A stretch of 64,000 nt of DNA from positions 1 through 64,000 of the forward strand of contig WRLU01000009.1 of NCBI GenBank assembly GCA_009777475.1. The letters are read 5' to 3'. The notes under the pieces were generated by a model. It did not search any database, was not told the origin of the DNA, and saw only the letters and a list, made by a program, of their open reading frames with translations. Shown piece after piece: positions 1-8,907 of the stretch (position 1 is its first letter; every line of letters begins with the position of its first letter). This stretch comes from Oscillospiraceae bacterium (GTDB lineage Bacteria; Bacillota; Clostridia; Oscillospirales; UBA929). A program made the position numbers and the translations under genes.

Positions 1-68
1 TTATGTAAAACTTTTTTCTCTTGCCGGTTGTCTTGCACCAAATCTAAATATGCCAGAATGTTTCCCAT
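1..68 (-). CDS. 5' end of an unidentified gene running off the window
   Basis: On the minus strand an ATG at 66-68 follows a GGGGTG ribosome binding site and a TATAAT-like box, and opens a frame (MGNILAYLDL...) that stays open to the window edge. Only about 22 residues are visible. The first residues resemble the start of clostridial DUF2974/Mbeg1-like hydrolases, but that is too little to name it. It is divergent from the rimP operon. Confidence 0.4.
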   Translation of the reverse strand, partial: MGNILAYLDLVQDNRQEKKVLH

Positions 69-230
69 TATAATCACCCCTTCGGACTGATTATACCACA
101 GGTTTACATAATTTGTTCATGTTTTATTCATTCATGCGTTTGTCGTGCGCCACGGATACGGGCAAACGGCTGTTTCAAGCGGGGCAAAATAGATTGGCGT
201 GAAATTATCTAAAAAAAATGAAAATAGGGC

Positions 231-258
231 TTGATTTTTCTCTGTGCTGTGATATACT
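231..258 (+). promoter_or_regulatory. Promoter of the rimP-nusA-infB operon
   Basis: TTGATT at 231-236 and TATACT at 253-258 are separated by 16 bp, about 100 bp before rimP. This is a good vegetative (sigma-A type) promoter and the only convincing one before the operon. Confidence 0.6.
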
Positions 259-282
259 CTACATGGTAGGGGTTATTTGTGG

Positions 283-307
283 AGAGTGGGGTTGCCCACT
301 CTTTATT
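283..307 (+). promoter_or_regulatory. rimP leader hairpin (attenuator-like)
   Basis: A perfect 8-bp stem (AGAGTGGG at 283-290 with CCCACTCT at 295-302) and a GTTG loop are followed by TTTATTG. It lies between promoter and rimP. Short terminator-like hairpins of this kind are known in front of rimP in Firmicutes, so it may attenuate the operon. Assignment to that motif is by recollection of shape, not by a covariance search. Confidence 0.5.
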
Positions 308-357
308 GTATGATGTGCTCCAACCCCTGCTCAAAGAGGAGAAAGGCGCGGTAACTC

Positions 358-813
358 ATGAGTAAAGTTGTCAAAACTGTTGAGTCTTTAGCTCGCCCGG
401 TAGTCGAGGAGTTGGGTCTTACTCTTTGGGACGTTGAATTTGTCAAGGAAGCCGGGAGATGGGTTTTGCGAGTCCTCATTGATTGCCAAGACGGAGTTTC
501 AGTCAATCAATGCCAGGCTGTCAGCCTGGCTCTTGACCCACTGCTGGACGAACACGACCCTATCAAGCAAAGCTATGTCCTTCAAGTTTCATCCGCCGGT
601 TTAGAACGTTCCTTGAAAAGGGGCGGCGACTTTGCCAGGTTTATGGGTTCCCTGGTGGAAATCAGGCTGTACGCTCCCCATGAAGACAAAAAAGAATGGC
701 AAGGTATTTTAACCGGGTATGATGGGCAAACAATTTCTTTAGAGAACGGCGTAGCCTTCTCCATGAGGCAGGTCGCCCAAGTAAAGACGATTTTAAGGGA
801 GATAAAAAGATGA
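358..813 (+). CDS. rimP: Ribosome maturation factor RimP
   Basis: A 151-residue protein, the usual RimP length. It assists maturation of the 30S ribosomal subunit in the cytoplasm. The N-terminal domain shows the family signature VEELGLTLWDVEFVKE...WVLRVLID near residues 17-45, followed by VSLALDPLLDE and VSSAGLERSL. AGAGGAGAAAGG precedes the ATG. Its last codons overlap the nusA start by 4 bp, the standard rimP-nusA arrangement and a sign of translational coupling. Confidence 0.93.
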   Translation: MSKVVKTVESLARPVVEELGLTLWDVEFVKEAGRWVLRVLIDCQDGVSVNQCQAVSLALDPLLDEHDPIKQSYVLQVSSAGLERSLKRGGDFARFMGSLVEIRLYAPHEDKKEWQGILTGYDGQTISLENGVAFSMRQVAQVKTILREIKR

Positions 814-1880
814 ACGCTGAGTTTTTTGATGCAATCGCCATGATCGAAAAGGAAAAGGGCATTCCGCGCACATATATGCACGAGAAGATTGTGCAGGCAC
901 TGACCGCCGCTTTCAAGAGGGACAATCAGGGAGTTTCCGATAACGTATTTGTTGAATTGGACGATGACCGCAAAGAGGTGCGGATGTACCAGCAGAAGTA
1001 TGTGGTAGAGGATGTGGAAAACCCTGTTTTTGAAATGACCGTTGCACAAGCAAGGGAGATTTCACCGGGGGCAGATGTAGGGGATACGGTCAATATTGAG
1101 ATTCCCACAAAAAATTTCGGACGCATTGCCGCCCAAACGGCCAAGGGTGTTATCATTCAAGGCATACGCGAGGCAGAAAGGGGGATGGTTTACGAAGAGT
1201 ATTCCTCCCGGGAACATGAGGTGTTGTCTGCGCAAGTTTTGCGCTCCGATCCTCGCACCGGAACACTTATGGTGGAGATTACATCGGGAGGGGAAACGAG
1301 AGAGGCATCTATTCCCTCCGGCGAGCAAATCCGCGATGAAGTTTTGGAGGCAGGGGATCGAATCAAGGTCTATGTTATTGAAGTGCGAAGGACCCACCGC
1401 GGTCCTCAGATGGTGCTGTCACGTACCCATCCAGGGCTAGTAAAACGGCTTTTTGAGCTTGAAGTTCCGGAAATCCATGACGAGACCATTGAAATCCGTT
1501 CTATTGCAAGAGAAGCCGGTCAGCGTACAAAAATCGCCGTTTGGTCTAAGGATGAAAATGTTGATCCGGTCGGTGCCTGTATCGGTGTTCAGCGTTCTAG
1601 AATTGATGCTGTTACAAGCGAGCTTGGCTCCGAAAAAATTGATCTGATAAAATATTCTGAGGATCCGGCGGAGTTTATTGCAAAAGCTTTGGCCCCTGCC
1701 GATGTGATCGGTGTTGAGGAAGTTGATCCGCGGAGCTGCCGCGTAATAGTTCCCGATGACCAGCTATCTCTTGCAATAGGAAAAGAAGGGCAAAATGCTC
1801 GTCTTGCCGCTAAGCTTACTGGATTCAGGATCGACATCAAGCCCGAATCGAGATCTGCCGCTACGTCTGCAAAGGAATGA
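810..1880 (+). CDS. nusA: Transcription termination/antitermination factor NusA
   Basis: A 356-residue NusA of typical Firmicute length. It binds RNA polymerase and nascent RNA and modulates pausing, termination and antitermination. The N-terminal polymerase-binding domain is followed by an S1 domain (around residues 135-200, GDRIKVYVIEV) and two KH domains ending in the VIVPDDQLSLAIGKEGQNA signature near residue 310. The acidic C-terminal repeats of proteobacterial NusA are absent, as expected in this phylum. It overlaps rimP by 4 bp. Confidence 0.95.
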   Translation: MNAEFFDAIAMIEKEKGIPRTYMHEKIVQALTAAFKRDNQGVSDNVFVELDDDRKEVRMYQQKYVVEDVENPVFEMTVAQAREISPGADVGDTVNIEIPTKNFGRIAAQTAKGVIIQGIREAERGMVYEEYSSREHEVLSAQVLRSDPRTGTLMVEITSGGETREASIPSGEQIRDEVLEAGDRIKVYVIEVRRTHRGPQMVLSRTHPGLVKRLFELEVPEIHDETIEIRSIAREAGQRTKIAVWSKDENVDPVGACIGVQRSRIDAVTSELGSEKIDLIKYSEDPAEFIAKALAPADVIGVEEVDPRSCRVIVPDDQLSLAIGKEGQNARLAAKLTGFRIDIKPESRSAATSAKE

Positions 1881-1943
1881 CTGTTTAGGAGTGTTATAAT
1901 TTAGATGCCACCTAAAAGCAGGTTACATGGAGGGATTTCCTTT

Positions 1944-2231
1944 ATGCGAAAAAAAACAAAAACGCCTTTGCGGCAGTGCCTGGGATGCCGGGAGCATAAG
2001 CCTAAGAAAGAGCTTTGCCGTGTGACAAAAAGCCCTTTGGGTGAAATTTCAATTGATGAGGGCGGGAAAAAACCGGGCAGGGGTGCCTACATTTGCCCTG
2101 CCCCTGAATGCTTCAAAAAGGCTCGTAAAAGCAAGGTCTTGGAACGCAACTTCCGATTATCAGTTCCCGGTGAGGTTTACGATGGCCTTCAAGCAATTCT
2201 GGATTCAAACGGGGGTGCCAAGCATGAGTAA
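1944..2231 (+). CDS. rnpM: YlxR-family protein, RNase P modulator RnpM
   Basis: A 95-residue basic protein with the YlxR signature: RQCLGCREHKPKKEL near the N-terminus and PGRGAYICP in the middle. YlxR proteins are RNA-binding and were recently linked to control of RNase P. An upstream in-frame ATG exists at 1905, but the ATG at 1944 has the AGGGA ribosome binding site (1931-1935) and the family's N-terminus. It sits in its usual place between nusA and the L7Ae-like gene, which it overlaps by 8 bp. Confidence 0.88.
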   Translation: MRKKTKTPLRQCLGCREHKPKKELCRVTKSPLGEISIDEGGKKPGRGAYICPAPECFKKARKSKVLERNFRLSVPGEVYDGLQAILDSNGGAKHE

Positions 2232-2544
2232 GTTTCTTCAGACATTGGGATTAGCCCGGCGTGCCGGCAGGGCAATTTTTGGAATCGACACTGTAGCCGC
2301 CAACACCCGGACGGCACAGCTTATTGTATTGGCAAATGATGCCGGGATTGCCGTTTCCCGAAGGGCAGCACGCATAGGTGCCGAGGCTAATGTCGAAATC
2401 ATCACCGCCCCTTATACATCGGTTGAATTGGGGCAAGCTATAGGCACACAGCTTTGTGCCGTGGCCGCCATTACAGAAAAAGGCTTTGCCACCAGCATAA
2501 GCTACGAACTAAAGGGGCCGCGAGCCGGCATGATGCGAAGATAA
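2224..2544 (+). CDS. L7Ae-family ribosomal-like RNA-binding protein (YlxQ)
   Basis: A 106-residue protein beginning [15 protein letters not shown], with [18 protein letters not shown] in the middle, typical of the bacterial L7Ae/L30e/S12e (YlxQ) family. These bind kink-turn RNA; the exact role of the bacterial YlxQ is unsettled. The start at 2224 lies inside the end of rnpM, so the pair is translationally coupled. A frame-wise longer reading from 2041 is ignored because it would run through rnpM. Confidence 0.85.
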   Translation: MSKFLQTLGLARRAGRAIFGIDTVAANTRTAQLIVLANDAGIAVSRRAARIGAEANVEIITAPYTSVELGQAIGTQLCAVAAITEKGFATSISYELKGPRAGMMRR

Positions 2545-2594
2545 AGATCAGTTTCAGGGCTTTCCTAAACACAAATTGCAACAGGGGGTTTTTT

Positions 2595-4943
2595 ATGTCT
2601 ACTGCGAATAAATACCGGGTACACGTGCTTGCCAAGGATTTTGGGATGGAAACTAAACATATCTCGGATATTTTGGCACAGCATTTTACTCGCCCAAAAA
2701 CACATATGCAGGTTTTAGAGTCCGACCAGCTCAATTTGATTTTCGCTGTTTTGACAGAGCAAAATCAAATTGAGAACATAGAGTCGGTCTTTGCGGACGT
2801 GTATACAGAGCCTAAGCCCCAAATAAGCGAACCCCGGCCTAAAGCCGGGTCATCCGGCGATTCTGCTGCGGTAAAAGAAAAAGTCAAATCCGATTCATCC
2901 GCTTCCGCGCCTAACTCCGAAAAGCAAAAAACACCTAAACAGCCCTTGCCTGCCAAGGGTCCTCGTAAAACACAGATTGTTGACACACGGCGTAGCGGTG
3001 CCGTGGATTTGTCGCACTATGATGAACGCGTAGAGAGGCTGGTCCCTGAAAAAGCGGGAAGGATGAAGCAGGGTAAAGAAAAAATTAAGCGTTCAGGAGG
3101 AAATCAGCGTCCCTCGGCGTTTGTCAGCCAGAAAAAATTACAGGAAGAAAATGAAAGGCGCCGTCAGCGTATAGAGCAACTCAAAAAACAGCAGCTTAAA
3201 GTGCTGATTTCCGATGAAATCAACGTTGGAGAATTGGCAGCTCGTTTGAAGAAGACCGGAGCAGAGGTTGTTTCAAAATTAATGAAACTAGGAGTTATGG
3301 TCAGTCTAAGCCAGTCTGTTGATTTTGATACAGCAAGCTTGGTTGCCTTGGAGTTTGGTGCTAAGGTGGAGCGAGAGGTGTTTGTCACAATCGAAGAACG
3401 TTTAATAGACACTACCGAAGACATTGATGAGCATTTGGAGGCTCGTGACCCGGTGGTGGTCGTTATGGGACACGTTGACCACGGAAAAACTAGTTTGTTG
3501 GACTATATCCGAAGTGCGGATGTTGTTTCGGGAGAGGCCGGCGGCATTACACAGCATATCGGTGCCTACCGTGTAAGCTCGGGCGACAGGCACATTACAT
3601 TTTTAGACACGCCTGGTCATGCCGCGTTCACCTCCATGCGGGCGCGTGGTGCATCGGTAACTGATATTGCCATTTTGGTGGTTGCCGCAGATGATGGCAT
3701 CATGCCCCAGACAGTAGAGGCGATTAATCACGCTAAGGCTGCTGAAATCCCCATAATTGTTGCCGTCAATAAAATTGATAAGCCTGAGGCCAGCCCCGAC
3801 AAAATTATGCAACAACTTACCGAGTACGATCTAGTTGCAGAAAGCTGGGGAGGGGATACAATTGTGTGCCTCGTTTCGGCAAAAACGGGCGATGGTATGC
3901 CCCATCTGCTTGAAATGCTTCTTCTTACAGCTGATATGAGGGAGATTAAAGCCAACCCTGCAAGGGCGGCACGCGGTGCGGTCATAGAAGCCAAGCTTGA
4001 CAAAGGCAGGGGTCCGGTAGCAACTGTTTTGGTTCAAAACGGAACCTTGAAACAGGGTGATGTTGTTATTGCCGGTAAAACTGTTGGGCGTGTACGCGCC
4101 ATGACTGACGACAGAGGACACAAAATTGAAGCGGCAGGCCCCTCTATTCCCGTTGAAATTATCGGTCTTGGCGAGGCACCAGAGGCAGGCGACACATTCC
4201 ATACTGTAGCTGATGAGCGTATGGCAAGAGAGCTTGTTGATCAGCGCAAGCAAGAGGCCAAAGACGAGATGAACCGTCCGCCTTCTGTCCATGTGTCACT
4301 TGAGGATTTATATTCCCAAATTCAGCAGGGTCAGGTCAAGGATCTTAACATCATTGTCAAGGCAGATGTGCAGGGGTCGGCTGAAGCCGTTAAAGCCTCA
4401 CTTGAAAAAATCAACAACGAGGAAGTGCGAGTTAAGGTTATTCATTCCGGCGTGGGTGCGATTAATGAATCGGATATACTGCTGGCATCCACAGCTTCCG
4501 CAATTGTCGTAGGCTTCAATGTCAGGTCAGATTCCTCTGCCCAGCAGAGTGCGCAGCAATCTGACGTTCAGCTTAGATTCTACAGAGTTATTTACGATTG
4601 CATTGCCGAAATTGAGGCTGCAATGAAAGGAATGCTTGCACCAAAATACCAAGAGGTTATTTTGGGTAAGGCCGAGGTGCGTCAGGTATTTAAGGCCTCC
4701 AATATAGGTACGGTTGCAGGCTCTTATGTCTTAGAAGGTAAAATAACCCGCAATGCTGAGCTGCGCGTAGTCAGGGACGGTATAGTTGTTTACGAGGGTC
4801 CTATTGCCGCACTCAAACGCTTCAAGGACGATGTTAAGGAGGTCTCGGCAGGCTATGAATGCGGTATTTCTGCCGAAAGATACACCGACATTAAAGAAGG
4901 CGATATTTTAGATGCCTTTGTGATGGAGGAGATTAAGCATTAA
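2595..4943 (+). CDS. infB: Translation initiation factor IF-2
   Basis: A 782-residue GTPase that brings initiator fMet-tRNA to the 30S subunit. An N-terminal IF2_N-like segment ([12 protein letters not shown]) and a charged, Lys/Arg-rich linker precede a second IF2_N segment. The G domain follows, with GHVDHGKT near residue 292, DTPGHAAF and NKID. The C-terminal domains end with EGDILDAF. The start at 2595 follows ACAGGGGG; the longer frame upstream reads through the previous gene. It is part of the nusA-infB operon. Confidence 0.96.
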   Translation: MSTANKYRVHVLAKDFGMETKHISDILAQHFTRPKTHMQVLESDQLNLIFAVLTEQNQIENIESVFADVYTEPKPQISEPRPKAGSSGDSAAVKEKVKSDSSASAPNSEKQKTPKQPLPAKGPRKTQIVDTRRSGAVDLSHYDERVERLVPEKAGRMKQGKEKIKRSGGNQRPSAFVSQKKLQEENERRRQRIEQLKKQQLKVLISDEINVGELAARLKKTGAEVVSKLMKLGVMVSLSQSVDFDTASLVALEFGAKVEREVFVTIEERLIDTTEDIDEHLEARDPVVVVMGHVDHGKTSLLDYIRSADVVSGEAGGITQHIGAYRVSSGDRHITFLDTPGHAAFTSMRARGASVTDIAILVVAADDGIMPQTVEAINHAKAAEIPIIVAVNKIDKPEASPDKIMQQLTEYDLVAESWGGDTIVCLVSAKTGDGMPHLLEMLLLTADMREIKANPARAARGAVIEAKLDKGRGPVATVLVQNGTLKQGDVVIAGKTVGRVRAMTDDRGHKIEAAGPSIPVEIIGLGEAPEAGDTFHTVADERMARELVDQRKQEAKDEMNRPPSVHVSLEDLYSQIQQGQVKDLNIIVKADVQGSAEAVKASLEKINNEEVRVKVIHSGVGAINESDILLASTASAIVVGFNVRSDSSAQQSAQQSDVQLRFYRVIYDCIAEIEAAMKGMLAPKYQEVILGKAEVRQVFKASNIGTVAGSYVLEGKITRNAELRVVRDGIVVYEGPIAALKRFKDDVKEVSAGYECGISAERYTDIKEGDILDAFVMEEIKH

Positions 4944-4996
4944 TCCATAGCCGAGCAGGGAGCAAATTGCAACGGAATTTTAGGGAGAGATTAATT

Positions 4997-5341
4997 ATGG
5001 CTTCTGCCAATCGTATAGGGCAAATCAATGGGGAAATTCTGCGTGCACTGTCCTCGTTGCTCCCCAGTCTAAAGGATCCGCGCATACAGGGGCTTGTCAG
5101 CATTGTAAGGGTAGATACCACTAATGATCTGTCTTTGTGCAGGGTATATGTTTCGTCAATGGGCGGCGGTGACCGCAAAACCCTGGAAAGGGGCTTGCAG
5201 AGTGCTTCAGGTTACCTCCGGCGTGAATTGGGGCGGGTTTTATCCCTGAGGCATCTGCCTGAGCTGGAGTTTATTGCCGATGGTTCAATTCAAGAAGGCG
5301 CACGGATTTTAGGGATTTTAAATGAGATAACAGATTCATAG
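4997..5341 (+). CDS. rbfA: Ribosome-binding factor A
   Basis: A 114-residue RbfA, a KH-fold 30S assembly and cold-adaptation factor. It starts MASANRIGQINGEILRALS and contains KDPRIQGLVSIVRVDTTNDLS and YLRRELGRVLSLRHLPELEF, the family's core. The AGGGAGAG at 4982-4989 supports the ATG at 4997 rather than the upstream in-frame codon. It is directly downstream of infB as in most Firmicutes. Confidence 0.93.
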   Translation: MASANRIGQINGEILRALSSLLPSLKDPRIQGLVSIVRVDTTNDLSLCRVYVSSMGGGDRKTLERGLQSASGYLRRELGRVLSLRHLPELEFIADGSIQEGARILGILNEITDS

Positions 5342-5557
5342 GAACTGTTGCCCATGTGTTTGGCGGGGGTAGAGGTATATTTTTGTGATTGTGAGACAAA
5401 AAGCTATGCATGTTTTATATGCTTCCGTAATCAGGTATCCTTCTATGATGAGTCCATGAGCCTGTTTATGGGGGTTTTATGGTAGTGCTCTTAATTTTTG
5501 TCACATGTTCTGAAGATACACTGTTAGCAAATGAGGGAATGGGGCTGATGCACGGTA

Positions 5558-6511
5558 ATGAAAGATATACTCAAGCTTCTCCGGGAGCGTGACCATTTTA
5601 TTATACTGACTCATATTTCCCCGGATGGCGATACATTAGGCAGTGCCGCCGGACTTTGCCTTGGCTTGCGTAAATTAGGGAAAACCGCCTATGTGGGATG
5701 CAATCCGGAAATCACGCCTAGATATTTACCCTTTGTCCAGGAACTTTTCCCCCCGCAAGGATATACCTATGACACAGTTATTACCGTTGACATTGCCAGC
5801 CAGGGGTTGATTCCATTGTTATGGAGAGATTTGACTGTTGACGCTCGTATAGATCATCATCCCACGCTTACGGACAATTGCTATGCCATGATCAATTATA
5901 TAGACACGGCGGCGGCGGCCTGCGGCGAGATTATATTGCTATTGTTGCTGGAAATGGATATTGAGCTCTGCAAGGATATAGCTAAGGTGCTATATTTGGC
6001 AATCACAACTGATACTGGGTGCTTTCGCTTTTCCTCAACAACTGCCCGGACACATCGTTTAGCCGCTATGCTTTTAGAAGCCGGGTTGGCGGCTTACGAG
6101 ATAGACGAAATGGTTTTTTCACAAAAATCGCCGTCACGCATAGAAGTCGAAAGCACCGTCCTTAGGGGAATTGAATATTCAGCTGGAGGAAAAATCGCTT
6201 TGGCTAGCCTTTACCTTGAGAATATAGCCAAGGCAAAGGCCTGCGAGGATGATTTGGAAAGCTTATCCGCATTACCTAGGCAGATTTTAGGTGTTGTGAT
6301 TGGACTGCTGATACGCCAGGAACAAAACTGCTGTAAAATTTCAGTTCGTACCGCCGCGCCTTATGAGGCAAATCTTATTTGTTCACTGCTTGGCGGCGGC
6401 GGTCATGCGCGTGCAGGCGGTTGTCGATTGCATGATGCAGATGTAAAAAAAGCTCGTGAGCTTCTTTTGACTGCCGTGCGGCAATGTTATCCTGGATTAT
6501 GGGAGGGGTGA
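5558..6511 (+). CDS. nrnA: DHH-family phosphoesterase, NrnA-like nanoRNase/pAp phosphatase
   Basis: A 317-residue DHH/DHHA1 protein. Motif I is HISPDGDTLGSA near residue 20, followed by a D-containing VDIA segment, the DHH motif in RIDHHPT near residue 107, and TDTGCFRFSSTT. The DHHA1 end has GGGGHARAGG. NrnA degrades two-to-five-nucleotide RNAs and dephosphorylates pAp. It follows rbfA as in many Firmicutes, but the truB and ribF genes that often come next are missing here; truB lies at 42.3 kb on the other strand. The upstream 216 bp show no clear gene. Confidence 0.88.
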   Translation: MKDILKLLRERDHFIILTHISPDGDTLGSAAGLCLGLRKLGKTAYVGCNPEITPRYLPFVQELFPPQGYTYDTVITVDIASQGLIPLLWRDLTVDARIDHHPTLTDNCYAMINYIDTAAAACGEIILLLLLEMDIELCKDIAKVLYLAITTDTGCFRFSSTTARTHRLAAMLLEAGLAAYEIDEMVFSQKSPSRIEVESTVLRGIEYSAGGKIALASLYLENIAKAKACEDDLESLSALPRQILGVVIGLLIRQEQNCCKISVRTAAPYEANLICSLLGGGGHARAGGCRLHDADVKKARELLLTAVRQCYPGLWEG

Positions 6512-6515
6512 TTTT

Positions 6516-6953
6516 GTGAAAATGGTAACCCTGTACACAGACGGTGCCTGTAGCGGCAATCCGGGACCTGGGGGATGGGGGGCAATTTTGAAATTCGGTG
6601 AAATAGAAAAGGAGCTTTCAGGCAGGGAGCGAGATACAACCAATAACCGCATGGAGCTTGCGGCTGTTATTGCTGGCCTGGAAGCATTGAACCAGCCCTG
6701 TACCATTGATATGTATTCCGACTCTAAGTATGTCGTTGACGCACTGGCTAAAGGCTGGGCAAAATCCTGGCAAAAGCGCAAATGGGTTAAATCTGACAAA
6801 AAACCGGCATTGAACACCGATTTGTGGGAGCGGCTTTTGGCTCTGTGCGATATCCATAAAGTAACTCCCCATTGGGTACGCGGCCACTCCGACAATGAGT
6901 ACAATAACCGCTGTGACCAATTAGCGCGGGACGCTATAGAAAAATCGCTGTGA
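6516..6953 (+). CDS. rnhA: Ribonuclease HI
   Basis: A 145-residue RNase HI, which cleaves RNA in RNA-DNA hybrids. The catalytic carboxylates are visible: D in LYTDGACSGNPGPGGW, E in NNRMELAAV, D in MYSDSKYV and D in the final CDQLARDA, plus the flexible-loop H in HWVRGHSDN. A GTG start at 6516 is preferred because GGGAGGGG at 6501-6508 is correctly spaced; an ATG two codons later is the alternative. It follows nrnA by 4 bp. Confidence 0.94.
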   Translation: MKMVTLYTDGACSGNPGPGGWGAILKFGEIEKELSGRERDTTNNRMELAAVIAGLEALNQPCTIDMYSDSKYVVDALAKGWAKSWQKRKWVKSDKKPALNTDLWERLLALCDIHKVTPHWVRGHSDNEYNNRCDQLARDAIEKSL

Positions 6954-6984
6954 CTATCATATCTTAGAAGCAGGAGGAACTGAA

Positions 6985-8181
6985 ATGTTTGTATACTGCG
7001 ACAATGCCGCAACGCGGCCGCTCTGCCGAGAGGCCCTTGATGCTATGCGTCCATGGCATGAGGATAACTACGGCAATGCCTCCAGCATATATAAAATGGC
7101 AAGAGAAACTAAAGCTGTATTGGAAAATTCACGGCGTTCTGTTGCCGGCAATTTAGGGACGGAGCCAGGAACGGTTTACTTTACCTCAGGCGGCACGGAA
7201 GGTGACAATTGGGCGATCAAATGCACCCTCTTGCGTAATCCTGAACGCAAGCATATAGTAATCCCCGCAACCGAGCATCATGCGGTCCTTCACACAGTAC
7301 AGCATATAGAAAAGCAGGGCGGTGATGTCACATTCCTTCCGGTTGACAAAAATGGGCATATAAGCCCCGCCAGCCTGAAAGCCTCCTTGCGACCAGATAC
7401 AGCTTTAGTTAGCATAATGGCGGCAAACAACGAGATAGGGACTATTGCCCCTGTTGCCGCCTTATCACGAATTGTCAAGGAATACGACAAAAACATACTG
7501 TTTCATACCGATGCCGTGCAAGCTGTTGGACATATACCGATTGCTATTACCCCGGATATTGATCTGCTTACATTGTCGGGTCATAAATTCGGGGGGCCAA
7601 AAGGCGTTGGAGTGCAGTATATCGCAAAAAGAATATCCATGACACCATTGCTGCACGGAGGCGGACATGAACGAGGACTACGTTCGTCCACCGAAAATAT
7701 ACCGGGTATTGTTGGCTTGGCAGCGGCGTTATCACATTCATTAGGGAATATGGCGGAAAACATACGCAAAACCGCCGCTTTAAGGGACAGGCTTATACAT
7801 GGAATTATCAACGCTGTACCGTACAGTTTTTTGACAGGCGACCCGGAAAACCGCCTCCCCGGAAACGCCTCGTTTATTTTTGAGGCCATAGAGGGCGAAA
7901 GCCTTGTTCTGCAACTGGACAGTCTGGGTATTTGCGCCTCATCAGGTTCTGCCTGCTCATCCTCTTCCCTCGACCCTTCACACGTTCTTTTAGCAATCGG
8001 GCTGCCTCATGAATTAGCCCACGGCAGTCTGCGGCTGACTTTATCTGAAAATAACACCGAGCAGGAAATTGATTACGTTATATGCTCGGTAAGGGAGGTT
8101 ACCGCCCGGCTGCGCTACATGAGTCCTCTGTGGGACTGCATAGAAAACAAGCCAACACAAAGATTTTGGCAGGAAAAGTAA
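6985..8181 (+). CDS. Cysteine desulfurase (NifS/IscS family)
   Basis: A 398-residue pyridoxal-phosphate enzyme releasing sulfur from cysteine for Fe-S clusters and thio-modified tRNA. It begins MFVYCDNAATRP. The PLP lysine lies in TLSGHKFGGPKG near residue 200, the histidine stacking on PLP in ATEHHAV, and the active-site cysteine in SSGSACSSSS near residue 320. GCAGGAGG precedes the ATG. No iscU/nifU neighbour is present. The thiI gene at 51.2-52.4 kb, which would need a sulfur donor, is a plausible client. Confidence 0.92.
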   Translation: MFVYCDNAATRPLCREALDAMRPWHEDNYGNASSIYKMARETKAVLENSRRSVAGNLGTEPGTVYFTSGGTEGDNWAIKCTLLRNPERKHIVIPATEHHAVLHTVQHIEKQGGDVTFLPVDKNGHISPASLKASLRPDTALVSIMAANNEIGTIAPVAALSRIVKEYDKNILFHTDAVQAVGHIPIAITPDIDLLTLSGHKFGGPKGVGVQYIAKRISMTPLLHGGGHERGLRSSTENIPGIVGLAAALSHSLGNMAENIRKTAALRDRLIHGIINAVPYSFLTGDPENRLPGNASFIFEAIEGESLVLQLDSLGICASSGSACSSSSLDPSHVLLAIGLPHELAHGSLRLTLSENNTEQEIDYVICSVREVTARLRYMSPLWDCIENKPTQRFWQEK

Positions 8182-8316
8182 CATTTCATCCACATGCTGA
8201 GGAGGTGCGGGTAACACTTCCGCGGCGGCCACTATTTTGTTCTCGGGGGCTTGAACGCAATGCCCCTTTGAAAAAATTTTGCCGGAACTAATGATAACAC
8301 AGGAGTTGACTTTGAA

Positions 8317-8907
8317 ATGCAGAAAAAGATCACGCGAGTTGTTGGAAGGATTAGAACTAATTGTTATATTGTCTATGATGATAACACTTTGGATTGCATT
8401 GTAATTGATCCGGGGGATGATGCCGAGGGCATTTGGAGCATTATACAAAAAGAAAGGCTTACGCTTAAATATATCTTTATGACCCATGGTCATTGGGATC
8501 ACATTACCGCATTGCCTGAATTACAAAAACTGTCTGAAGCACCCGCAGTAATTCACAGCGGCGATGCAGGGATGCTTAAAACCCAACCAGACATTTATGC
8601 TAGTGATAATCAGGAGTTTTGTGTGGGTGAATTAACCTTCAAATGGCTGCACACCCCAGGTCATACTCCAGGCTCAAGCTGTATATTGTGTGACCAGAGC
8701 CTATACACCGGCGATACTTTGTTTCGGGGAGAATGCGGAAGATGCGATTTGGAGGGCGGCGACTTCAACGCCATGCTCTCATCCCTCAAGCACTTATCTG
8801 GGCTGCCCGGGGACTATGCCGTATTCCCAGGGCATGGGGGTTCAAGCACCATGGAGCTTGAACGTGCAAACAACCAATACATCCGTAAGGCATTGTCATG
8901 CACTTAA
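8317..8907 (+). CDS. MBL-fold metallo-hydrolase (glyoxalase II-like)
   Basis: A 196-residue metallo-beta-lactamase fold protein with the zinc-binding THGHWDH motif near residue 57, then HTPGHTPGS and LYTGDTLF, and a final FPGHGG. The compact size and motif pattern match the small YcbL-like group related to hydroxyacylglutathione hydrolases; the substrate is not predictable. CAGGAG is at 8299-8304. It overlaps hemZ by 10 bp, so the two genes are probably co-translated. Confidence 0.85.
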   Translation: MQKKITRVVGRIRTNCYIVYDDNTLDCIVIDPGDDAEGIWSIIQKERLTLKYIFMTHGHWDHITALPELQKLSEAPAVIHSGDAGMLKTQPDIYASDNQEFCVGELTFKWLHTPGHTPGSSCILCDQSLYTGDTLFRGECGRCDLEGGDFNAMLSSLKHLSGLPGDYAVFPGHGGSSTMELERANNQYIRKALSCT